Positions 51,026 to 59,047 of a DNA stretch of 64,000 bases are shown here, in pieces. Position 1 is the first letter of the stretch. Each line of letters opens with the position of its first letter. This stretch comes from an uncultured Barnesiella sp. (GTDB lineage: Bacteria > Bacteroidota > Bacteroidia > Bacteroidales > Barnesiellaceae): the NCBI GenBank assembly GCA_944320995.1, contig CALUJQ010000010.1, positions 1-64,000 on the forward strand. The letters are read 5' to 3'. The position numbers and the translations under genes were made by a program. The notes beneath the pieces were generated by a model, which was not told the origin of the DNA, made no database searches, and saw only the letters and a program-made list of their open reading frames with translations.

Positions 51026-52510
51026 TTAGTTACTCTGATATCCGGGATTCTGAACCATATTGCTGTTATACAAAACATCGTTCTCAGGAATTGGGAATGC
51101 CCAACGAGGATCGGGGAATTTTATATTTTTTGCATTTGGATCGCTCAACGTGTAATCGCTACGATTCAACGAAAGTTCCAACCGTTTCATGTCAAAATAA
51201 ACATGACCTTCAAAGAAAAACTCTTTGCGACGTTCTTCAAAGATATTACTTAGAGTTGGCGTCGAATAAGAGCTAGCGCCTCGGCTTGTAGCCACACGAT
51301 TCAAATCGTCGAGTGCCGTTGTTCCTGTCACGGTCACACCACTCTCACTACCACGCACAAGAGCCTCCGAACGGATAAGATACATCTCTGAAAGACGAAT
51401 TATAGGAACATTATTATATTGAAGTCCGCCTGTTTTACCGGGATATTTGGTACACCAACGATAGCCCGGATAACGGGGATTGGTCTTTGTCAATCCGGTC
51501 AAACGAATATCCGACTCATCAAACAGAGAAATGAGGTCGTTCGATACACGCACATCTCCATAACCGGCACCACCTATTACTTCGGGTGCGGTCAAATAGC
51601 TACCCAAAGATGTCGAAGTACCGTCACTTTGTGACACATAAACTTCAAAGATAAACTCATCTCCACTCCAAGAAGCTATATCACGGCCCTTCCACATAGC
51701 CAAGAAATTATCCCCCGAAAGCAATCTGAACCGACCATTCGTAATTACTTTGGTTGCATAATCGGCAGCCAATTGCCAATCTTCGTGAGTCAGATATACA
51801 CGAGCCAACATGGCTTGAATAACGGGAGTGGTAATCGTAGCTACACGATCGGCCACATCGGCTCTTACATAAGAAGGATCCATCAATTGCTCTGCCTGTT
51901 GCAAATCGGGTATGATCAGTTTTTCATATACCTCGGCAACCGTGTTACGAGCCGGACGAGCTGTAATATCTTCTTCCGTTATAATAGGCACACCCAATGC
52001 TCGAGTATCGGTTATGTTATTTGCTTTGATATATCCGTAAGGTTGTGCATATACCCGTACCAAATCAAAATAGGCCAATGCCCGCAAGAAAAGGTTCTCG
52101 GCTTTCACATTGTTTATATCGGCTTCTGTCACATCGCTCGTACGAGTAAACGTATTTTGCTCAATGGCAGCCAATACTTTATTACAGTTCAGAATAGCAC
52201 TGTATGCACTCGACCAAAGACCGAGCGTACTGGTGGGAGTAAAATTCCACGCTGGTTCTTGACGCATACGACCTGTATTAACAGGGCCAACCATACCATT
52301 ACCACACATTACGTCGAAAGTGAGGGGGAACGTTGCACCATACCACGAAATGGTACTTAAATAGTTTCCTGCCGTAGCATCGTCGATCCCCTCAAAAGTA
52401 GAAAGGGCCAAATCGGACGATTGGTTCAAGAGCGGCTCTTTGGTCAGGAAATCGTCACAGGAAGAAAGAGCCAATCCCAAAACAGCTATCGATAAAATTA
52501 TCTTTTTCAT
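51026..52510 (-). CDS. RagB/SusD family nutrient uptake lipoprotein
   Basis: The 494-residue protein has a lipoprotein signal (MKKIILSIAVLGLALSSC, Cys18), SusD N-terminal motif DDFLTKEPLLNQSSDLALST, TPR-like helices with NVKAENLFLRALAYFDLVRVYAQPYG near 140, and the C-terminal NNVPIIRLSEMYLIRSEALVR and RRKEFFFEGHVYFDMKR motifs. It forms the lid over the SusC barrel on the outer leaflet. It starts 21 bases after susC. Substrate cannot be read; the lack of nearby glycoside hydrolases and the nearby protease favour peptides, as for RagB. Confidence 0.96.
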   Translation of the reverse strand: MKKIILSIAVLGLALSSCDDFLTKEPLLNQSSDLALSTFEGIDDATAGNYLSTISWYGATFPLTFDVMCGNGMVGPVNTGRMRQEPAWNFTPTSTLGLWSSAYSAILNCNKVLAAIEQNTFTRTSDVTEADINNVKAENLFLRALAYFDLVRVYAQPYGYIKANNITDTRALGVPIITEEDITARPARNTVAEVYEKLIIPDLQQAEQLMDPSYVRADVADRVATITTPVIQAMLARVYLTHEDWQLAADYATKVITNGRFRLLSGDNFLAMWKGRDIASWSGDEFIFEVYVSQSDGTSTSLGSYLTAPEVIGGAGYGDVRVSNDLISLFDESDIRLTGLTKTNPRYPGYRWCTKYPGKTGGLQYNNVPIIRLSEMYLIRSEALVRGSESGVTVTGTTALDDLNRVATSRGASSYSTPTLSNIFEERRKEFFFEGHVYFDMKRLELSLNRSDYTLSDPNAKNIKFPDPRWAFPIPENDVLYNSNMVQNPGYQSN

Positions 52511-52531
52511 TGTAATAATCCTTTTTAATGG

Positions 52532-55516
52532 TTAGAAAGTAATATCCACACCCACAATCATCGAACGGGTCATCGGGTAACTGATAATAGTAGCTCCTGC
52601 TGTACCATGTTCAGGGTCAAAATAATTCATATTGTGGAACGTATAGAGGTTCAATGCGCTGGCATAAATACGTACACCGCTCATCAATGCCTTTTTAGTC
52701 CATTTCGAAGGCAAGTTATAAGCCAATGTTATATCCTTAATACGCAGGTAGCTTCCATCTTCAAGATAACGGGTTGAAGTTTGGTAACTGTCGCTGGTAT
52801 TATTGTAAACCGGTTTCGGCAATACATTGGTATCCCCCGGCTCTTTCCAATAATTCAAGGCACCTTTCCAAACGTTTTGGTCACCATAATAACCGTCCGA
52901 TTCAAACAACATACGGTCTTGATTCAACACTTTATTACCGTAACGGGCTTCAAGTTGAACACTCAACGAAATGCCTTTCCAAGAAAGGTCGGTATTGAAA
53001 CCACCCGTCCACAACGGCTCAGGTGAGCCGACATTGATACGACGAGCCTCTTGGGCATTCTCTGTCAACAATCCCTCTTCGTTACGCCACAAAGCATTAC
53101 CATTCAGAGGATTTACGCCAACATAATCATAAAGCCAATACGTATAGAGTTTCTCTCCTACCACATAGCGCAAAGTAGTTCCGATGAAGTCTTGCCCCGG
53201 AGCCAGTTCGAGGACTTTCGAACGGTTGGCGGCAAAGTTTACACCAGCATTCCACTTGAAGTCGTTGGTGTTGAAAATCTCGGCATCCAATTGTACCTCG
53301 ATACCACTATTCCGAATCTTACCCACGTTTTGTGCTTGCGAAGGGAAGCCAGTAGTATAAGGCAGCGGAGCAGCAATCAACATATCTTCGGTACGGCGGG
53401 TGTACCAGTCGATAGTACCATTCAAACGATCGAACAAACGGAAATCAACACCGATATTGTGGGTCTTGTTGGTCTCCCATGTCAGTTTCCGATTTTCCAA
53501 CTGAGCAGGTACCTGACCGGAAATGCCATTATATACAATATCGGAATACAAACCATAATGTGCATAAGAGGCAATATTATCATTACCATTCACACCATAG
53601 CTGTAACGCAATTTCAACTGATTGAGTACATCTTTAATATCTTGCATAAAAGCTTCGTTGTGAATATTCCACGAAGCACTGGCAGCCCAGAATGTACCCC
53701 AACGACGATCGGGACCAAATTTAGAGCTACCATCGGTACGGATAGAACCTTTTACATAATAGCGTCCATCATAGCTATATTCAGCGACTCCGAAGAACGA
53801 AACCATCGCCGTTTGCGTAACACCATCATAAGCTCGTTGATCCTCTACCGAAACACCAACCGAGTGATACGGACGTTGTTCGTTTACGTGGTACGATACA
53901 GCTTGATTATAAGAGTACTCGTAAGTATTGGCCTCTTGACCCAACAACACATTAAATGAGTGAACATCATTAAAAATATCATCATAAGTAATAGTATTTG
54001 AAGTGGTCAACAAACGATATTGAATATCGGCTGTACCTAACGAAGCTCCATAATCGGTTTCATTCACATAAGAAGGTGAAAATGCACGGCTATTGGTATA
54101 AGCAAACTCAACCGAATTGTTGGTACGGAATGTCAATTGTTTGATAGGTTTCCATTCCAAATAAGCCGTTCCATTAAATTTATATTGCTTATCGTATTTA
54201 TCCGACTCTTTCATTGCAGCCAACGGGTTAATGTTGAATACAAAAGGAAGATCGAAGTTATAACTGCCATCTTCGTTGTATGCAGGCATTGTAGGAGCTA
54301 AAGCCAACCCGGAATAGAAGGGATTCGTAGCAACCAAACCATTACCGTTATACAAACTATTTTCCACGTCGGAAGCCTTCATGTAACCACCTTGCAGACG
54401 AGTTCCCAATTTCAACCATTTGTTGAGTTCGGTATCAAGGTTAGCACGGACTTGCATCTTCTCAAATCCTACGGTAGGCACGATACCCTCGGTTTTGTTG
54501 TAGGACAACGAGGTATAATAGGTCGTTTTGCCGGAACCACCCGAAGCTATCAACTCATACTCTTGCAAACTGCCATTGCGGGTCAACTCTTTCAACCAGT
54601 TCGTTCCGCCTTTAGCAGCCAAAGATTCGGGGAAATAATATTCCGAAGTAGGGTTATCTACATCGTAACCTGCATTGATACGGGCATCGCGCTGATATTG
54701 TATATACTCTTGAAGGTTGGCCATTTCAAAATTATTATCATTGGCCAGCGTAGAGATACCATAACGGGCTCGAGCCGTAATCTTCGACTTGCCTGCCTCT
54801 CCCGACTTGGTGGTAATCAAAATCACACCGTTAGCCGCACGCGAACCGTAAATAGAAGCAGCAGCAGCATCCTTCAAAACTGTAATTGAAGCAATATCAC
54901 TGGCATTAATCAAGGCTATTGCATTCATACTATTGGAATAAGCTGCCATATCACCACTCTCCACAGGAATACCATCGACCACATACAAAGGCTCGTTGCC
55001 AGCACCGATTGAACTGGTACCACGCACACGAATTTCAGTAGCAGCACCCGGCTGCCCGTTGGTCGAGGATACCGACACACCGGCCATCTTACCGGAGAGC
55101 ATACGGTCAACAGAAGTCTCGGGAATCGAAGCCAATTCGTCACCATCGACCGTAGCGATAGAACCGGTCTTAGCTTCTTTACGAATGGTTTGGTAACCGA
55201 CTACAACCACATCATCGAGAGTCTGGTCAGCTGAATTCAATCTTATGACCATACCGTTACGGGCAAAAGCCTCTTGTTTCTCCATACCTATGTAAGAAAT
55301 AACAAGGGTTCTTCCGGCTCCCTCGGGAATTTTGATTGTAAACTTACCGTTCGTATCGGTAATAGTAGAGGCATTTGCACCCTTTACCAAGATCGACGCA
55401 CCGATTACCGGCTCATCGTTCTCGGCCGACAATACCGTACCGGAGATGCTCGTTTGAGACATCGCCATAGATATGCCAGCCAAAAGAGCGCACAATAACA
55501 ATGTTAGTTTTCTCAT
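52532..55516 (-). CDS. SusC/RagA family TonB-linked outer membrane protein
   Basis: The 994-residue protein has a signal peptide (MRKLTLLLCALLAGISMAMSQ), a carboxypeptidase-like domain (about 23-95, SGTVLSAENDEPVIGASILV), a TonB box near 103 (LDDVVVVGY), a plug with VRGTSSIGAGNEPLYVVDGI and the SusC signature AAAASIYGSRAANGVILITT, and a barrel ending in VGVDITF. It imports the ligand captured by SusD. It heads a four-gene operon (SusC, SusD, two lipoproteins). No anti-sigma, sigma or hybrid two-component regulator gene is adjacent. Confidence 0.97.
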   Translation of the reverse strand: MRKLTLLLCALLAGISMAMSQTSISGTVLSAENDEPVIGASILVKGANASTITDTNGKFTIKIPEGAGRTLVISYIGMEKQEAFARNGMVIRLNSADQTLDDVVVVGYQTIRKEAKTGSIATVDGDELASIPETSVDRMLSGKMAGVSVSSTNGQPGAATEIRVRGTSSIGAGNEPLYVVDGIPVESGDMAAYSNSMNAIALINASDIASITVLKDAAAASIYGSRAANGVILITTKSGEAGKSKITARARYGISTLANDNNFEMANLQEYIQYQRDARINAGYDVDNPTSEYYFPESLAAKGGTNWLKELTRNGSLQEYELIASGGSGKTTYYTSLSYNKTEGIVPTVGFEKMQVRANLDTELNKWLKLGTRLQGGYMKASDVENSLYNGNGLVATNPFYSGLALAPTMPAYNEDGSYNFDLPFVFNINPLAAMKESDKYDKQYKFNGTAYLEWKPIKQLTFRTNNSVEFAYTNSRAFSPSYVNETDYGASLGTADIQYRLLTTSNTITYDDIFNDVHSFNVLLGQEANTYEYSYNQAVSYHVNEQRPYHSVGVSVEDQRAYDGVTQTAMVSFFGVAEYSYDGRYYVKGSIRTDGSSKFGPDRRWGTFWAASASWNIHNEAFMQDIKDVLNQLKLRYSYGVNGNDNIASYAHYGLYSDIVYNGISGQVPAQLENRKLTWETNKTHNIGVDFRLFDRLNGTIDWYTRRTEDMLIAAPLPYTTGFPSQAQNVGKIRNSGIEVQLDAEIFNTNDFKWNAGVNFAANRSKVLELAPGQDFIGTTLRYVVGEKLYTYWLYDYVGVNPLNGNALWRNEEGLLTENAQEARRINVGSPEPLWTGGFNTDLSWKGISLSVQLEARYGNKVLNQDRMLFESDGYYGDQNVWKGALNYWKEPGDTNVLPKPVYNNTSDSYQTSTRYLEDGSYLRIKDITLAYNLPSKWTKKALMSGVRIYASALNLYTFHNMNYFDPEHGTAGATIISYPMTRSMIVGVDITF

Positions 55517-55726
55517 ACGACTGAAATTAAATTTAAATAAACGATTATTCTTTCTTTTTTTACATTACATACTTAAAAAATCCTTACCGGATTATTTTTT
55601 CATACTTTGCACATCACTCTTCTAACGCTAAAACTCCTCTTCTCTTTTTAAACCTTATTATATAATAAATGTATAATATGCGGCGAATTCTACTCTTTCT
55701 TTTTCACTCTCGCAAATTTCAGCAGG

Positions 55727-55734
55727 CAAAGATA
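55727..55734 (-). promoter_or_regulatory. -7 box of the susC operon
   Basis: Minus-strand TATCTTTG is a perfect match. It implies an untranslated leader of about 200 bases before the susC ATG, long for this window. Confidence 0.5.
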
Positions 55735-56173
55735 GAAAAAAAAACGCAATATAAAATTCAAATTGAAAGAAAATATGCCTCTGAACTTCTCTTTTTGATA
55801 AAACTACTCCTCGATTTTCAAAATCTTATAAAGATACACTTTTTTACAACACAACTAACTTATTAAAAAACAATATTATAGATTAGCTTAATTTTTCATA
55901 CAAAAAAGATAGGAAAATCTCCGGGATAGAATCGTTAATAAAAACTAATGGCCACAAAAGAACAATTTTTTATTACCAAATATATCAAATCTTATAAAAA
56001 TTTTAATCAAGCATCCTCTTTTCATTAACAATTTATTATTTCATCTTACCATACATCTCTCTCAAATGATAGATAATGGCGTAAAATATAAAAAGAAGTA
56101 GATAAAATTGCCCTATTGGTATAAATCTGAGAAAAAAAACGCCGGTTCATTCGCCTATCCTCATTCTCTTTTG

Positions 56174-56181
56174 TATTTTTG
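56174..56181 (+). promoter_or_regulatory. -7 box of coaX
   Basis: TATTTTTG is a perfect match. Transcription would start near 56188, leaving a leader of roughly 10 bases before the GTG start at 56198. Confidence 0.5.
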
Positions 56182-56197
56182 CCTAAAATTTCAGAGC

Positions 56198-56926
56198 GTG
56201 AATCTTATCATCGATCAAGGTAACTCGGTAACCAAAATGGCAATTTTTGAGGCCGGGAGGTTACAAAATGTCGAATTCTATCCCCAATGGAACAAGAGTG
56301 TCGTCATGCAGTTTTTGGAGACTCACCCGATAGATGCCGCCATATTCTCGACCGTGACCCTGCCCGATGAAGAAGCGGTAGAGCTATTGCGAAAACAGAT
56401 ACCCGCATTTCACTATTTCGACCATTCATCGAGAATACCCATCAGCATTAGATACCACACTCCTGAGACCTTAGGATTGGACAGAATCGCGGCTGTTATA
56501 AGTGTCGCCCTGCAATGTCCCGGAAAACCGGCTTTGATTATCGACGCTGGTACGTGTGTCACCTACGACCTGATTACCGAAGAGGGGTGTTTCTTTGGAG
56601 GGAATATCGCCCCGGGTATCAGAATGCGACTGCAAGCCATGCACGAGCACACCGGCAAATTACCATCGATAGAACCCGATGGCGACTTGCCCGAGATGGG
56701 TTTCAGTACCGAAACCGCCTTGCGAGCCGGAGCCGTTCTCGGGATAGTCTATGAAATAGAAGGGTATATCGCCCGGTTGAAGGAGGTTTATCCCGACCTT
56801 TTCGTTTTTTTAACAGGGGGAGATGCCTTAAAATTGGCTGCAAAAATAAAAAGTCGCATCTTTGTGGACGAAAATTTGGTATTAACCGGTTTAAATAGAA
56901 TCTTAGAAGAAAATGTTAAAATATAA
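56198..56926 (+). CDS. coaX: Type III pantothenate kinase
   Basis: The 242-residue enzyme has the ASKHA-type motifs of CoaX: IIDQGNSVTKMAIF (2-16, phosphate-binding), GLDRIAAV near 98, catalytic IDAGTCVTYDLI near 118-130 and GGNIAPGIRMRLQAMHEHTG near 140. It phosphorylates pantothenate as the first step of coenzyme A synthesis. The start is GTG, judged by the motif beginning VNLIIDQGN; an open frame upstream lacks homology and precedes the promoter box. Its end overlaps the next gene by 14 bases. Confidence 0.93.
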   Translation: MNLIIDQGNSVTKMAIFEAGRLQNVEFYPQWNKSVVMQFLETHPIDAAIFSTVTLPDEEAVELLRKQIPAFHYFDHSSRIPISIRYHTPETLGLDRIAAVISVALQCPGKPALIIDAGTCVTYDLITEEGCFFGGNIAPGIRMRLQAMHEHTGKLPSIEPDGDLPEMGFSTETALRAGAVLGIVYEIEGYIARLKEVYPDLFVFLTGGDALKLAAKIKSRIFVDENLVLTGLNRILEENVKI

Positions 56927-58157
56927 AACGCTCTTCATCTGTTTGGCGATGACATTGGCCGCATTCGCTCAGAACGGAACAAACTCACCCTATTCTCGAT
57001 TTGGATACGGTATCTTGGGCGATAACGCCATAGGGGCGCAACGGGCCATGGGCGGCGTGGGATACGCCTTGCATAACAACCGGCAAATCAACGTTATGAA
57101 CCCGGCCTCCTACACCAGTATGGATTCGCTCACTTTCCTGTTTGACATAGGACTTACCTATCAAAACCTCCTCACCAAAGAGGGTGATTTGAGCGAAAGG
57201 AGCCAATCCGGGTCGCTCGATTACATCGTCATGCAATTCCCCTTAGGGCGTCACATGGCCGGTAGCATAGGATTGCTGCCCTACACCAACGTAGGCTACT
57301 CGTTTTCCAACTCGATCGACAACGGGACCGACAGCCGGTCGGGCGAAGGCAACATTTCGCAAGCCTATGTGGGCGTGAGCGGGAAACTCTTCAAAGGATT
57401 CTCCTTAGGAGCCAATGTGAGCTACCTCTTCGGCAACCTCACTAATTCCAACACTGTCCTCCCCAAAAGCGGGAGCAACGGAGTTTTCCAAACCGACATG
57501 AAAGTGAGGGATTTCCACCTCTCATTCGGAGCCCAATATGCCATAGAATGGAACAAAAAGCACACTCTCACCCTCGGTGTGGTCTATTCGCCCGGGAAAG
57601 ATGTATTGGGTAAAGCCTATTCCAGCACCTACGACGTAAGTTCCAGCACCATCATCGAAGCCGATACGATCAACATGAAGGGCAACTACTCCTTGGCTTC
57701 GACCTACGGAGGCGGTATCAGCTACAACTATGACAAGCGGCTTACCATAGCGGCCGATGTGACCTATCAAAATTGGGCCGATGCCAAGTTTGTCAACCTC
57801 AACGCCGGAGCTATCCAGTCCTCGAAAGGGCAATTCAACAACCGGTTGAAAGTGGCATTAGGAGCCGAATTCCGGCCGAAAACAATCGGAGGCAACTATT
57901 TCGAGCACATCAATTACCGGGCCGGATTGTTTTACAACCGTTCCTACTTGAAAATAAACGGGAACGACTTGAACGAAATCGGAGCGACCTGCGGTTTTGG
58001 ATTCCCATTGGCTACCGACAAATCAGTCGTAAACGTCGCATTCGAGTATATCAATCGCCAGTGTTCTCCCGTAAAACTTATCACTGAGGACCATTTCAGA
58101 ATATCGGTGAGCCTCACCTTCAACGAAATGTGGTTCTGGCAACGTCGATTTGAATAA
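56913..58157 (+). CDS. Outer-membrane beta-barrel protein
   Basis: The 414-residue protein has a signal peptide (MLKYKTLFICLAMTLAAFAQ), then an aromatic- and glycine-rich body with alternating strands (YSRFGYGILGDNAIGAQRAMGG near 27, GRHMAGSIGLLPYTNVGYSF near 110) and a last strand ending FRISVSLTFNEMWFWQRRFE. It resembles the FadL-like or porin-like conserved outer-membrane proteins next to coaX in Bacteroidales. Its transport substrate is not known. The start lies inside the end of coaX, indicating co-transcription. Confidence 0.82.
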   Translation: MLKYKTLFICLAMTLAAFAQNGTNSPYSRFGYGILGDNAIGAQRAMGGVGYALHNNRQINVMNPASYTSMDSLTFLFDIGLTYQNLLTKEGDLSERSQSGSLDYIVMQFPLGRHMAGSIGLLPYTNVGYSFSNSIDNGTDSRSGEGNISQAYVGVSGKLFKGFSLGANVSYLFGNLTNSNTVLPKSGSNGVFQTDMKVRDFHLSFGAQYAIEWNKKHTLTLGVVYSPGKDVLGKAYSSTYDVSSSTIIEADTINMKGNYSLASTYGGGISYNYDKRLTIAADVTYQNWADAKFVNLNAGAIQSSKGQFNNRLKVALGAEFRPKTIGGNYFEHINYRAGLFYNRSYLKINGNDLNEIGATCGFGFPLATDKSVVNVAFEYINRQCSPVKLITEDHFRISVSLTFNEMWFWQRRFE

Positions 58158-58172
58158 ATCAAATTCATACCA

Positions 58173-58215
58173 ACACAAACGGAGCAAAGGGATAATTCCT
58201 TTGCTCCGTTTGTGT
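58173..58215. terminator. Long bidirectional terminator hairpin
   Basis: Bases 58173-58190 pair perfectly with 58198-58215, an 18-base stem with a 7-base loop (GATAATT). It lies between two convergent stop codons, 16 and 20 bases away, and is the longest perfect stem noted in the window. Confidence 0.88.
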
Positions 58216-58234
58216 AAATACCCGATATGTCCAA

Positions 58235-58918
58235 TTATTGCGCCAACCGGGGAGAAACATATTGCAGGACCTTACACAAACTCTCCTGTTCTTTCCACTT
58301 GATTTTATTCTCTTTCAAGAATTTGTCAAACTCCTTTTGTCCCGACTTGGGCAACAGTTTCGAAATCGTCCGCTTATTGGCACCGTACAACTTACCGTCC
58401 ACTACAAAATAAACTCTCTCGGTCACTGGCAACGTCTCGCCATTCTCCCGCTCCACGCGAATAAGATCATGGTTCAAATTGGAAATTCCCCCGATCTGTA
58501 AATTCGATAGTTTATTTACGGCCGAAGTCGAGGACGAAGTTCCATAGGCTCCGGGAGTTTGCAACAAACGGTCGAAATCGCCCGTCACCCGGCGCCCCAC
58601 AACAGCCTGCGGCGTTTCGCCCCACACCTCGATAAAATAGTCTTCACAACGCACGAACACACTACTGTCGGCAAGAATCACCCGGGCCACGTCGTTCTGA
58701 TTGTCGGGACTGTATATTTGCGAACCTTTCAAATAATGTAAATCATTGCGCAACAAATGGATATTTACTTTTGCCTCACCTTTATTCCCGTCACGGGTAT
58801 AAAACACGGCATCTTGGAAATCGTCAAACAAATAGGGCCACATCGTCGTAGGCTCCGACGCAAAAAGCTGGGTCGAAAAGAGCAACAACAACAGCTCAAC
58901 AAACATAATTCTTTTCAT
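58235..58918 (-). CDS. Secreted protein of unknown function
   Basis: I do not recognise this 227-residue protein. It has a signal peptide (MKRIMFVELLLLLFSTQLFA), then a mixed domain with the segment LFDDFQDAVFYTRDGNKGEA, a central region with VFVRCEDYFIEVWGE and a basic C-terminal helix (KRTISKLLPKSGQKEFDKFL). It should be periplasmic. It is divergent from the M16 protease gene and converges on the coaX operon. The start may be two codons earlier (58924). Confidence 0.65.
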   Translation of the reverse strand: MKRIMFVELLLLLFSTQLFASEPTTMWPYLFDDFQDAVFYTRDGNKGEAKVNIHLLRNDLHYLKGSQIYSPDNQNDVARVILADSSVFVRCEDYFIEVWGETPQAVVGRRVTGDFDRLLQTPGAYGTSSSTSAVNKLSNLQIGGISNLNHDLIRVERENGETLPVTERVYFVVDGKLYGANKRTISKLLPKSGQKEFDKFLKENKIKWKEQESLCKVLQYVSPRLAQ

Positions 58919-58987
58919 ATACATACATTTATAAACATTAAAAAATTAAAATTGTCCAAAAACGTCCACAAGTTAGTAATTTTGTGT

Positions 58988-58995
58988 TACTTTTG
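58988..58995 (+). promoter_or_regulatory. -7 box of the M16 protease gene
   Basis: TACTTTTG is a perfect TAnnTTTG match 52 bases before the ATG at 59048. It excludes the much longer frame that starts at 58757 inside the divergent gene. Confidence 0.6.
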
Positions 58996-59047
58996 CTTAC
59001 TTGAAATACAATATTTAAAAATAATAACCACACAAAAACTTAACCGC

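Larger units (their letters stand above)
55517..56197. other. Divergent AT-rich intergenic region (susC / coaX)
   Basis: This gap of about 680 bases is strongly AT-rich. It holds a minus-strand -7 box for susC (55734-55727) and a plus-strand -7 box for coaX (56174-56181). Between them I see only A/T runs, no convincing RNA gene, repeat or reading frame. The 200-base susC leader could carry regulation but no clear stem was found. Confidence 0.5.
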
